Of a stretch of DNA of 64,000 bases, positions 50,801 to 62,800 are shown in pieces. The notes below the pieces were generated by a model, which had not been told where the DNA came from, did no database searches, and saw only the letters and a program-made list of their open reading frames with translations. Each line of letters begins with the position of its first letter. Within the stretch, counting starts at the first letter, position 1. The position numbers were made by a program, and so were the translations under genes. The DNA is from Galbula dea (taxonomy: Eukaryota > Chordata > Aves > Piciformes > Galbulidae): contig VWZX01009108.1 of the NCBI GenBank assembly GCA_013399015.1, forward strand, positions 917,286-981,285, written 5' to 3'.

Positions 50801-53800
50801 CACACTCACAGCTTGTCACAGGGGAGCTGCTGTTGTCCTGGAAGAGGCACTTCAGCATCCAGCACAGCACTAAAAAGACTGACAACAGCCAAGTGAGACA
50901 CTGAGGAGTGCTGCTGACAGCAGTACCTTCCAGGGTCTCCAGGGCTGCTCTGCACCTTGTGACTTCATTTGCTCCTCAGCCCATCTGCTAAAACTCCCAG
51001 CAAGCAGCAGCAGAACTGCTCTCACCTCAGTCATGTTTCAGGATCTTTATTTGTATGATTATCTTTGGCATTTTTAAGGCACCCCTCCCACCACAGTAAT
51101 GAGGCACTTAGCCAAGCTACCAGGAAGACAAGAATCTGTGGATCCCTCAATTAAAAAGTACTTTTGTACTTATAAATATGGAAAAACACCCTTGCATTGC
51201 TATTACACACTGGCTCTGCACACAAGCTAACCTGTTAACACAAACTGGAGCATGACAGGCATCATCAATACACAGCAAAGCAACAGGTTACAATCCTGTC
51301 ACCCCCCAGCACACACAGGCAGAAGCTCTTCCTCTAATAAGCCAAGCAAAACCAAGACCTGGCTCAAATGGGATGTCAGAATGTCAAACTTTACTTACTT
51401 AACCTTTGCTCTTCTGAACCAGCTAAGATCCTGCAAAAAAGAAATGTTTACAGCTCTTTCCCTGCTATCTCTCAAGAACACATGAAGGCAAGTTGCACAC
51501 AGCTACTCTCAAAAACTTTCCTGTAACAACAATGCAGCTCAGTTCTTTTATTTCCTTGCCATCTACCAGTTCCTTGACAAAGCCCTCTCTGCCTTGTCTT
51601 CTTGGCTGGCAGGTTGTGCTGTTTGTATGAGGGGTTTGAGTTTGTTGGGGTTTTTGCTGGGTTTTGGGTTTGGTGGGGTTTTTTTGGTGGTGGTTGTTGT
51701 TGTTGGTTGGGTTTTTTGTCTGTTTGTGGGGTTTGATTTTGTTTTGTAAAGGCTTTTTTTCCCCTTACCTCATGCTGCCCACATCCCACTCTGTCCCTTG
51801 GCTAAGCTTAGCAAGACTTTCTCTGCAGACCATAATCACTGCTGTGAGATCGGGTCAGTTAGGTGTTGCAGAGAGATGCAAAGTCCTCCCTCTCTCACAC
51901 CCTAAAGTCCTTGCCAAGCTCTGGCTTAGGAGTATCATACCAGCTTTTGAAAACAAAACTCCAGGGTCTTGCCAGATAAATCAGAGCAGTTGCTGGGGCC
52001 TGGCTGCATCTCCTTTACTTATGGCAAGCCTGTGGTGATTAACCTGCCTGATGACTTTGACAGAACAAATGTTACCCTACTGGCAACCACTGGCAAAAAT
52101 CATGCTTGTTTTGGTGGGAAAGAGGTCCTTGAAAAAGGTCCTTAAAAAGCACCTACTGTCTCAGGAAAAACTCCTCTACAACTTTGCTGGCATCCTTATG
52201 AATCCTGAGATTCTTCCAGCTCGAGCATCCGCCCAGGGAGAACTGGCCTGGGGCTGCTCCAACCCTTGAAGAGCCAAATATGAAGTAAATAACAAGTTCA
52301 AACTCTCTGCCCTCCCTACACTAATAGATCATTTCTGCTCTGCTCCCCATGCCACAGAGTCACCAAGAATATCTGGGTCTGCCTTCCCTCTGCTTTGCTG
52401 GAGGATTCTCTGAAGGACTGGAAGTTGAATAGTGCTATCACAATAGGCTGAAGTCAGAGGTTCAGCTTTCCAGCCCTCAGACCGACTCAATGCTCCTCTC
52501 TAACTCAGTTGGAAAGCTGCAGCTCAAATTTCAGCCCATGTAAAGTCCCTGTTCAGCTCCTTCAGCAAAAGAAAGGGAAGCCAGGAGAGTCTTTTTCTAA
52601 AGTGAAAAAAACCCCTAAAACTGGGGAGGGAGAAAGGAAGGAGAAGGAAGCAAAGCCACATGGAAATAATTTTTTGGGCATCAGAACAAGCAGTGAAAGG
52701 CACAGGCAACTTTTCAAACATGCCAGAATAGCTTAATGTGATTTGTAACCGAGAGGAGGGTTGATTTAACAGCTCTAACAACAAACATCAAATTTCAGGG
52801 GGAGGGGAGAAGGAGAAAACAATTAAGGCAGCAATGACCTGCACGGAGACCCTGCTACCACCTTTCTGCCTTCTGCAGAGGATGGAGGCACTTACACCGT
52901 TTTGTATCACAGAGCCATCGACGTGAACTTCTGACACCAGCATCTCATTAAGGGGAGACAAAGCCTTAACGTGGCTTTCAACGTCAGCACGCCCTGCCCC
53001 GTATCACAACCTCCAAACACAACATCCCAGCCAGTCCCCCAGCACTGATCTCAGCCACCGAGAGTGCCTGACCCCACATACCATGCTGGCATTCATCCAT
53101 CCTCCTAAACATGTTCAGAATTGGCTGCAACCCTCTTGCACAAGAGCAAGGACAGCAGCTATCAGCCCAGAATGGCAAGGAGATGAGGGATGCCTTCCTC
53201 ATTTTTTAGGCAAACTGAGAGTATCCTCTCTTAAGGCTGCCAGGCCGAGCTCAAGGAATCAAAACTCCATTCCTAATTAATACATCATCAGGTCCCACCA
53301 GCCAGGGACTTGCCTCCCAAGAGGGGAGCCTGGGCCAGCCTAGATGATGAATGAGACCTAAAGCAGCTGTATCCTTTCAAAGGCTGAACTGGCAACTGCA
53401 AGGACAAGCAGGTTTGGAAAGGCATGGAGAAAAAAACCCCCAAAACATGCAGAACATTTTCTGTTTTTCTCTATTTAGCACTGAGACCTGTACTGTGTTT
53501 CTGCTGCAGCACTTTTCCTCCAGTTACTCTGCAAAACCTAGAGCTACAGGAGCAGCTCCTCCTCTCCTGAAATGCAGCTGCTTCTCGAGTGAAAACCTCC
53601 CAACTGCAGAGCAAGGGAGGGACATCCACCCTGCCAGCTTAACCCCAGCAAACCTTCAGGAGTAAATTAAATTGACCTACCACACTCAGGACATTTAACC
53701 AAGTCCAGCCCTCTAGGACGGCTGAGGTCCCCTTACTGCAGAGAGCTCCTGCACACCAGGGACAGCAATTTCTTTTGCTTGCCTGACCGTTGCACACACA

Positions 53801-56800
53801 GAGGTGTCTGGCATTTACAAAGACTGATATTTTGACCGTTCCTTGACACAGCAGAACAGGACTGACACATCCACTGCAGTGATATTCACATTTGTTGCAA
53901 CAGACCTCTCAAACAGACACACACCATGCAATGTCATTTTTTTGTCTGCTGGCACCATTCCACACCGTTAAGCTCTCACCCTCCCTTCAGCCACAAATGC
54001 CCCAGCAGAGGCAGCAAGCTCCACTCTATTATTGGAAGACTCAGTGGAGCACATCCCCCACAAGCCAACTACCTCTCCCTTTCCATTGAGCAAAGGGAGT
54101 ATTAAAAACCCAGCAACTGTCTCCCCTTCAAACCAGATGGCAAAAATAGCTGGAGAGCTATCAAACAGAGTATACATTCAATACTTCAGCATAACATGAA
54201 AGCCCCATGAAGCAAGTGTGTGCATACATCCACACCCACACTCAGGGACCAAAGCAATGGCAGAAAGTGCTTGATTAATTCCTCTAGTGGCTTAAGTGTC
54301 TGTCGCTGCTCAGGACATTCACACAGCATGAGCCCTGGCCAAACTTCTGTGGCTCCTACAATCCTTGAGCTCTCCTGAAGCTATAAATTGCAACAGGCTG
54401 CTATTATCAACAAGGAAAGCTGGAGATTGGCAAACTGATTGAAATCACCACTTTGTGTCACAGCTAACTCGTTTCCAGCTGCCTTAAGTAAAAGAAAAAA
54501 AGCCACCAGAAACCCTTTGCTCTAAGGACACTAGAAGGAAAGAGCAATCCCTGCTCTGTCCAACTCTGAGGACAGGCATGGAGCTTCCTAAGTCACTTCC
54601 AGCACACTCACCTCATCCATCTTTTCTGATGTTGGAGTCTGGTCACCAGGCACCATTTCTTTAGCCTCTGAAGTGTCGATTTTGGAGGTCCTGCTCAGCT
54701 GGTCGATGGGAGTCATGCTAGCTTCCGACGTGCCCCGGGAATTGGGACCGAGAGAAGCTGTCCCAGGGATGGGCTCATCGTCGTCAGAATCAGGTAACGG
54801 CGTTGGGCTAATGTCCTCCAAGCCTGTGCTGGAAGGGCGCGAGGAAGGCGTCTGACCCCTTAAACCGGGCTGAGAGTTGGAACCGTACATGGGGATGGGA
54901 GAGAGCTGGGAAGAAGAGGAGGAAATAGGGCTACCTTCCATTCGGATCTCGTTATCCGAGTCGTGCTCGTTAAGAAAAGGTAACTTTGTTCTCTGCTCTT
55001 TTAAGAGCATCTCAATCCTCGAGTCTAAGCTGTTCCGCTGCATTTCAGACTCCATGGTGGGGGTGCCAGGGGTCTCGCTTCTCTCTGGAGTCTGAGAGAA
55101 GGATGCCGTGCTCGGTTCAGGAACAGAGTTTGTATCAGGCAAGGGTGGAGCCTCCTCCTGCTTCTCCTTCACCGGCACAAAATCAATGTTCGTGGCAGTG
55201 CTGCTTTCCACAACCATCTCGGTGGGAGGCGGCGCAGGTCTCCGGTACTCCGTTTCCCTGGACGTTTGGGGAAACTGCTGCTCATCGGACTGGGGAAATA
55301 CAGCTGGTGCTTGGTAGGGAGAGAAGGCAGACTTGTAGCTCGAAGAACTAGAGTGGCTCAGGGGAGGAGTGTGAGAGAACTGAACTGCCTCCTGCTGATG
55401 GGATTTGTAGGCGCTGAACTGATGCTCCGTCCCTCGGAACACACCTGCTGAGTTGTGGATATAGTGATGTCCTGGGCGGCGGTTGTAGGCGTCTGTGAAC
55501 TTGGTTTCATGCCTCCTGGGTTTGTAGCCAGTGTCCTGCCCAAAGTGGTACACGGGTGTCGTCTGACGACTCGAATAGGTAGAATCCTGGGAAAAGGGGG
55601 TCCCTAGCCGGGGGGTGTGAGGTGTTCCTTGGGACTGGGGGGTGAATTGGCTGTAGGAGTTTGGGGTGTCTTGCCGACAGCTGGAATAGGCTGTGTCGTG
55701 GGAAAAGGGTGTGCTGCTGTTTGGGGTAACAGATGATCCCGCAGAAGAAAGGTTACTGTCCTTCAGGCGCTTCAGGGAATCGCTCAGCTACAGAGGCAGA
55801 AGAGAGAAAAGGACTTCAATACACACGTTTAAAAAGGTATTTGTCTCATTCATTTGGCTTACAGAGGTGTTGAGTGCTCAGGAGCTTGCACTGATTTCCA
55901 CGGTAATAAAAAAAGGTAAAATAGGTTAGAGCAGCCCTGAAAATACAAACCATGATCCATTCTTACCAGGTCTCTTTGATTGAGAAGAAAAAGGCAAGCA
56001 AAGAGGAGGAAGAAGAAAGCAGATACAACAGTATTGCTTATAAGCCATACCCAAGAGTATCAGGTGAACAGGAGACTCACACAATACTTCTAGCTGGAAA
56101 GAGTCTCCATTTCTACCAACTATGTAAGGCTTGGCTACACTGCCAATAGGAAACAAACCCAAGAACATTCTGAAACATGGCAATTATGAATTTATCTTGT
56201 TTTGTGAACAAACCAAAACATACAAATCAGCAAAGTGCCAGCCTGCAACCACACCTATGCAGCAGGGCTCTGTGTTGGTCCAGCTGAGACGACCCACCGC
56301 CTTCTCTACCAAACTTTCATCTGTAACAAGGGAAAAGGCTACAAGTATAAAAGGCACAAAAAGTTGTTAACTGTCAGAAACACCTTTTTAAACCCCAACC
56401 CAAAGAGGCAGAGCACTCTGACTATGGCATTTGAAACTGAAACCCTACGAGCCTACAGAGCAGCCAAGTAATTGCTCTGCAACTCACTCCACAGGCACAT
56501 TCAGGGGGTTTCTAGGACTAGCCCTGCTCCAACTCAGACTCTGCTGAGTCATAAAAGTGCCACATTAATCATCAGTGCCAGAATCAATTTTCCATAATGC
56601 AAAGCAAGAGCTCAGTGAGAATCCTCCTGGTAGCAAGAGAGACAGGACTGAGCTCCAGCTCCCCAAAAGCACATCAGGATAGTGAACCAGTGAGACTACT
56701 GACTGGCTCCTCCTCTCCTAAGCACACGTAGGTAAAGGGACCCTTAAAAGTGACTTGATAACATGCCAGTACCATCACACTCAAGCTGAGCTCTCACCTG

Positions 56801-59800
56801 CCTGCTGAGCTCACACACCTCTCACTCACTCAGCAGAGTGGGCTTGCTCTTGGTGTGACTCCCTAGAGACCACGACCATGTAGACATCAAGAAAATCTCC
56901 TCCTCAACTGATACACAACCCACAGAAAGAACCAGGAAGCAGCCGTGTGCTCCCTGCTAAAATCCCCATCTCTGCACCTTTGGTGTAGATGTGGATTATT
57001 TTTCAGGGGGATTTGGAAAGGGCCTGGAGGCAGAGATTGTGGCTCACAGAACTGTCAGGTCTTTGGTGCTCTGCATAGGTGGGAAGGCAAATGTCAGGAG
57101 TATTTTATTAAACTACAACAGCAAACAAGTTTGTTGTCAAATCCTAGCAACAATAGTGTGCTTGAAACAGTTAAAAGTTACCCAGAAAGCAGTCATTTTC
57201 ATGGTGATTGGGAAACAAAAATCAATTCAGGATAATAATATAATACATAAACACAGTGTCTTGAGAAACAATCAAAAGAGAATTACAGCAGGGGCTACTC
57301 TGAGGCATATCATCCATTAAGTGTTTTGCTTTTAAACCTGGAAAAGGAGTAAGAACAAACCTGTCCATTTTCATTTGAGAGGTGTCACCAACAGCAGTGA
57401 AGAGCCAGGCCCTGCTCATAGCAAAGCTCCTCCTGAAATCATTACCTGCCTCCTCCCTGCCTTTAAAAACACCTTGCTGGGAGTTAAGGAACAACTGGCC
57501 TCCTCAGGAGGAGGTTAAAAGGATGCTGGGATTTTGCCTTGATGCTCATGAGGTGGTTGTTGGGAAAAGAGAAAATTCACATTCAAAATACAGCTCTTAC
57601 CTGTCCTGAAAATATCTGATCCCAGAATCAATGCAACTGTGGCACTTTAGGAAGTCATAAGAGCACAGAGTAGTAGAGAGAAAGAAAAGGAAAAAAAATC
57701 TCTGCCAAATTTCTTTCAAATTTGATGCCTCCCAGTGGGTTCCTAAGCCACAATTAGGAGCTAAAGTACCTTTAGACAAGCCAAGGGGGCTGATGTTTCC
57801 AGCCAAACAGCTTCCCTTCCCCCTCGTCCTCTCACCACAGTGAGATTCACAGGGGAGCAGGTAACTCTACAAAGCCATCTGGAGAACTGTACCTGAAGTA
57901 TCAAAGGATCTCTAGAAGCCCTCAGGAATCCTGTCCACTGCTTTTCCTAACAACTGATTCCAATGGCTAATTGAGACTTCAGAAGACTGATGCCAATATT
58001 CTAGATCAAACACCTTCCACCTTTTCTAGCTTTCAAGCAAAGCTGAAGAATGTCTGCACCAAGGATTACATACTGCAGACTCCAGGCCAAATGGACCACT
58101 GTAAATCATTCCCCCCTGACTTCAAGGGAATAATCTCATCTCAGGGACAGATCTGATTCCAGTCCTCTTAACTGCAGGAATTTCTAATGTTAATAGGGCA
58201 CATCCTGTCAGTTCTGTAGGTATTTTTCATTCCAAAAGACAAAAAAGCACTTACCATGCTAGGCAGACACCAGCATACAGATTAGCCACGTTTGCAGAAA
58301 GTTACATTTGCTATGGCCATCACCATCAAGCTCTATTTAAAAGTGACTTAGGAACATCCACTGCAACTATGCCCAAGACCAAAACAAGGAGCTAAATTAA
58401 AAGTCTTCAAATGCTGCTGTTAATGATGCCTCTGTTTGGACTTTTTTCCTGCTAAGTTATTCTTCAAGAAAAAAAAGAATTAAAAAGCCAAGGAAACCTA
58501 CCTGGAGAGTTTCATTGCCAGTTGGTGATACATCCTGGTCAGTGCCCACAGGAAGGGTCTGAGGAGTGTAAAGCCCATTCACCAGCAGCTCATAGAACCT
58601 CATGCGGGTTTCACCTGCACAGACCACAGGGGAAGGGTTAGTAACCAGAAAGAACACAAGCTGTGGAAAACCAGACTCCTGACACCCACACCACCCTGTT
58701 ATACTCCCAGCCTGCTGCATGCATGCAGCAGAGGGGCAAGTATCACCTCTGAGGCTTGCAGGGATCATTTTTAAGCAGTCTGCTGGACAAGTGAAGCCAG
58801 ACACACCTTTCTCCAGCCAAGCCAAGGGGGGTTCTAAATCCTTTCTCCTGCACTCAGCCTGCTTGGCAGCTCTGCTCTTTACCACGCTGTCTGGAGAGCA
58901 GCAGTTTCCCTCTTCTCCAAAGTGCCAAGCAAACAGCTTGCAGATTTGAGAAGTGAAACTCTCACTCAAGGGACAGGGCTCTGCCAACACCCAGAGCCAC
59001 TTTCAGAAAGCTCTCCCAACACACCTGACTCTTAATGCAAACATGATGCATGGGAATGCTGAGGACAACACAGTTAATGCTGTTTTTCCAAAAAGACACC
59101 AACTAATCTTCCCCTCTCACCCCCACATATTGTTACTAAGCCTTAGCCTTTTCATTCCTAAATTCTACAAAGACCCAGTTTCTTAATATTGGATTTTTCA
59201 TTACTACAAAAACCCCAATCCTCCTTATTTTGCAGTCTGTAAAAATAAAACCCCAACTGTCAGGGGCTTCAAAGGCAACAGAATCATACCCTGAAAACAG
59301 TCTGAATTTTGCTCTGAAAAATAAAGAATACACAGAAAAATGGACAGACCCAGCACCTGAGCCAGAAAATGAAACAGGAGCAGTGTCATGAGGAATTCCT
59401 GCAGGATCAAACTCCAAACTCCCTGCAAATCACTCTGTGCAACTGGAAAGCAAAGCAGCCCTTAGGACAATTATGCTTACTGGAAAAGACCCACTTATCT
59501 CTAACAAATGCTGCAGATGAAGTTATTTTGACTATCAAAGCTCATTTCACAGTCTTGAGCCACATCCTCAACTATGTAAACTGTTTTAGTTCAACTAAAG
59601 TCATGACAAAATAGATCTCTTCAAGACAAGAGCTTGAAGAGATGCTTGAAGTATTATGCTTGAAATACTGGCACACATCACCCCCGCCCCCCAGAAGAAT
59701 ACAAAGTTGTGGACATGGAAACATTAGGCTTCCTGCAACACTTGTTTTAAAATGCACACAAAGGAATTGTTAGAAAGTTTCACAATTCTCCCTTGCTCAC

Positions 59801-62800
59801 CAGGATGACGCTGTAGAAGTTACAATGTCATTTTCGGAGAGGTTTATGCATGTGAAATCAGTCTATGTTTCTCCAGGGACAGGTAATTAATTAAGTGCAT
59901 CCATGCTGTAGAGGAATAAACTGAGGCAGAGAAGTTGCTTTAAACTGGACTTAGATGAGGAGACTGGATTTATTAGTTCCAGATTCCCAGCCCTATGCTT
60001 TGGCCAGCCAGATAAAATGACACTTTTGCTGCTACTATTTATTTTGCTAGGCTATGAAAATCAGGTTTTTAACCAATTTTTCTTTCTCTTGCAGAGCTAA
60101 TACCAGAAAGAAATGTTAGAACTATATTTTTAAAAATTCCTAACCTGCTACTGCCATTTTAGGAATAACATTTTCACTTGATACTGACAGATTATAGCAC
60201 ACTGACAGTCTTACTCATTAGAATAAAAGAGATGCAACCAGGGGAAAAAAAATACACTAGAAGCACACAGCCATCAAAAATAAAATGTAACTTGAAACTA
60301 AGATTTCAATGTTTTCTCCCAAAACCCAGAAGCATAATTTCCCTGATGTGCAGCTAACTTTTCCTGAAGAGTTGCCTGTTCAAGACTTGCAGAGTTGTGA
60401 ACAGAGAAGAGCAAGCAGGAGTGGAGCACAATCAGCCACTGGTTAAGACATCCACCACTTAGGAGGCTGCTTCTGTTTACATGACTAAATCTACAAATGG
60501 TTCATTTGTTCTGAAATGAAATTTTCCCTTTCTCATTTCAAAGTAAGAAGCCTGTCTGTACAAATTCAGCCTGCCAGAATCTCAAGGTATCCATATGTGA
60601 GGTCAAGCTTAGCTCACAGGAGAAAATATTCTACTACTGCTGTGATTTTTCTTCTAGCAGTGATCAGCAATGTCAATAAACATCCTACTACACCCTCTTA
60701 CCACATGTGGCACACCAGCTGCTGTGTAGGTTGTGCACTGCCTTGTTGAAACCTTTTAGTAGAGGACCAAAATACCAGCATTCCTAAGGAAATGGTGCTA
60801 ATAATGTCCTCTTCCCATGAAAGAGCACAGCAAGTCAGTTTTAAACTAGAAATGCCATGTTTGCAGCAGAAGTACAGGTGGCAACTGATCTACACCTCCT
60901 TAGCTTTAGACATTTTCTCCAATTCAGGCAGATTTTAGCAAAGCCCTTCACTAGCACACATGGAGGAAAGAGAGAGGACAACGTGGTGAACTGCAATGCT
61001 TTCATACTTCTGGAAACTTTATTGGGCTCCCTAGGGCTCGAGCATTGGTTCCCTCCAGGACCGGGAGCTGCTGTCACTTTAAGAGCCAAGTCTCACACTT
61101 ACACACTCACACACAGACTGACAAGCGCTGCCAGTGCACTCTTCTGCTGCCAGCCTCTAGTTTGCAACTAAGTATCAATGAAATGCCAGGCATGCAGAGC
61201 ACAGCACCCAGCCCGGCGGCTGCTGCTGCCAGAATCCAGAGATTTGGGTCCCAGGAAGCCTCAAGGATTGCCCCAAAAACCCAAGTTTGCATAAGCCAGG
61301 TGCCAGAGGGTCCGGCAGCCTCCGGAGGTGGCCGAGCCTGGGATAGGGAGCTGGGAAGCGGGGGAGGCCTCCGAGAGCAGAGGATGGGCAGGGTAGAGGC
61401 AGGGGATGGGCAGGATGGCAGCATTTTGCAAATTACAAGGCTGTCTCCTAGCAACAGACAACACATTTGGCTCCACGTGACTAGCAAAGGCCCCAGAAAC
61501 CAGACCCGCTCATGGGGACAGGAGCACTCCCTTCGTATTTTTAATCACCGAGCCCTCACGGTCTGTAGCAGCCTCTCCTTTTAGGCGAGGGACAGGCAGG
61601 GGCACTGCAAACCTCAACCCCGCGCGGCCAAAATGCACCCCCTCACCTTTCGTATCCAGCTCCACGTGGATGATGTTGCCCATGACAGAGGTGTTGTGAA
61701 GGTGCTGGACAGCCTCCCGGGCACCTTTGACAGTGGCAAAGATGACTTTGGCGATACCCAGGTGCTTCTTGTTCTTGGGGTTGTAGAGAATCTCCACCTC
61801 TTCCACTTCACCGTATTTCTTACACATGTCAGTCAAAAAGTTTTCACGGATGTTGTCATTCAGCTTGGCAAAGGTCACCTGCTTGGGAGGCACCGGCCCC
61901 ACGTAAAACTCATCGATCTGGAAACAGGCACAAGGTAGGGGGGGGATAAAAAGAGTTGTCATCGTTAAGGAGCGTAAGGATGGCACAGGAGGGAGGGGGT
62001 TAAAGCATCCTGCAAACTTTGAGGAAAGAAAACCTGCCTCCAAGGCTCTGGGACGAACCCTGGAGCTGAGCAGAGCTTCTTGCCGCTGCAGTCATTCATT
62101 GAAACCTGCTCCTTTTTGGGCTACAAAGATGGATTTGGAGCAGCACTGTCAGCAGAAAGCCCCCCCCCTCCAGCTCCCACCTGAGAAGCCCCTAAGACAG
62201 AGCTCCAAAACCTTCAAGTGATCTCCTTAGATGCATTGATTTCTCGTTATCCTTCTAGAAGAGGATTATTGTGAAACAGTTTGCCAAATAATAATGTTAA
62301 TAGGAATATAAATGTCATTTAAATGGTCCATTAAACTATTTGGAACAGAAGCTTCACTCCCAGATAAACCAGAACACAAGAGCTAAACCCAAAAGTCAGG
62401 GCAGTACCTTGAATTTGGGGACAGACAGCTCCAACTCCTTAGTTTTGGTCCATATTCGCCCTATTCTGGGATCCCTGACACAATCCACAGGAGCGATTCC
62501 CGAGTTCTGGGAGGAGGAGGAGAACAGAAAGCACAAAACCAGCAGTAAGAGGGCTTGAAATTTAAGACACAAATAAAAGAAAAAAATAAACCCCAAGGAA
62601 GCAGGGGCTGTCTCAAGGGAAGGGGAAAGCACATACACACACGTGTCAAATTGCAATACTGCTGGGAAATGCACACACAGATTGGAAACACAGCAATAAA
62701 GCTGCAGGTTTGGGCTCCTGACAGTTGAATACACAGTGTCAGGTGGCAGTAACTTCGGTAGCTACATGTGTGTGTCCCCCAGGCCCCCTCCCACAAACAT

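Larger units (their letters stand above)
33506..54611 (-). other. SETD1B intron 6 (21.1 kb)
   Basis: Largest intron of the gene, phase 0. It contains a CR1 end (50118-50185), a 72-base tandem duplication (38571-38714), G/T-rich simple sequence (47320-47515, 51627-51745), a C15 run with an ambiguous base (35542-35557) and the exon-like and motif features listed separately. No established second gene is identified. Confidence 0.8.

Noticed and set aside
54673..55451. Several plus-strand frames over SETD1B exon 6
   Set aside because: Antisense shadows of a GC-rich coding exon; the minus strand has conserved SETD1B protein.
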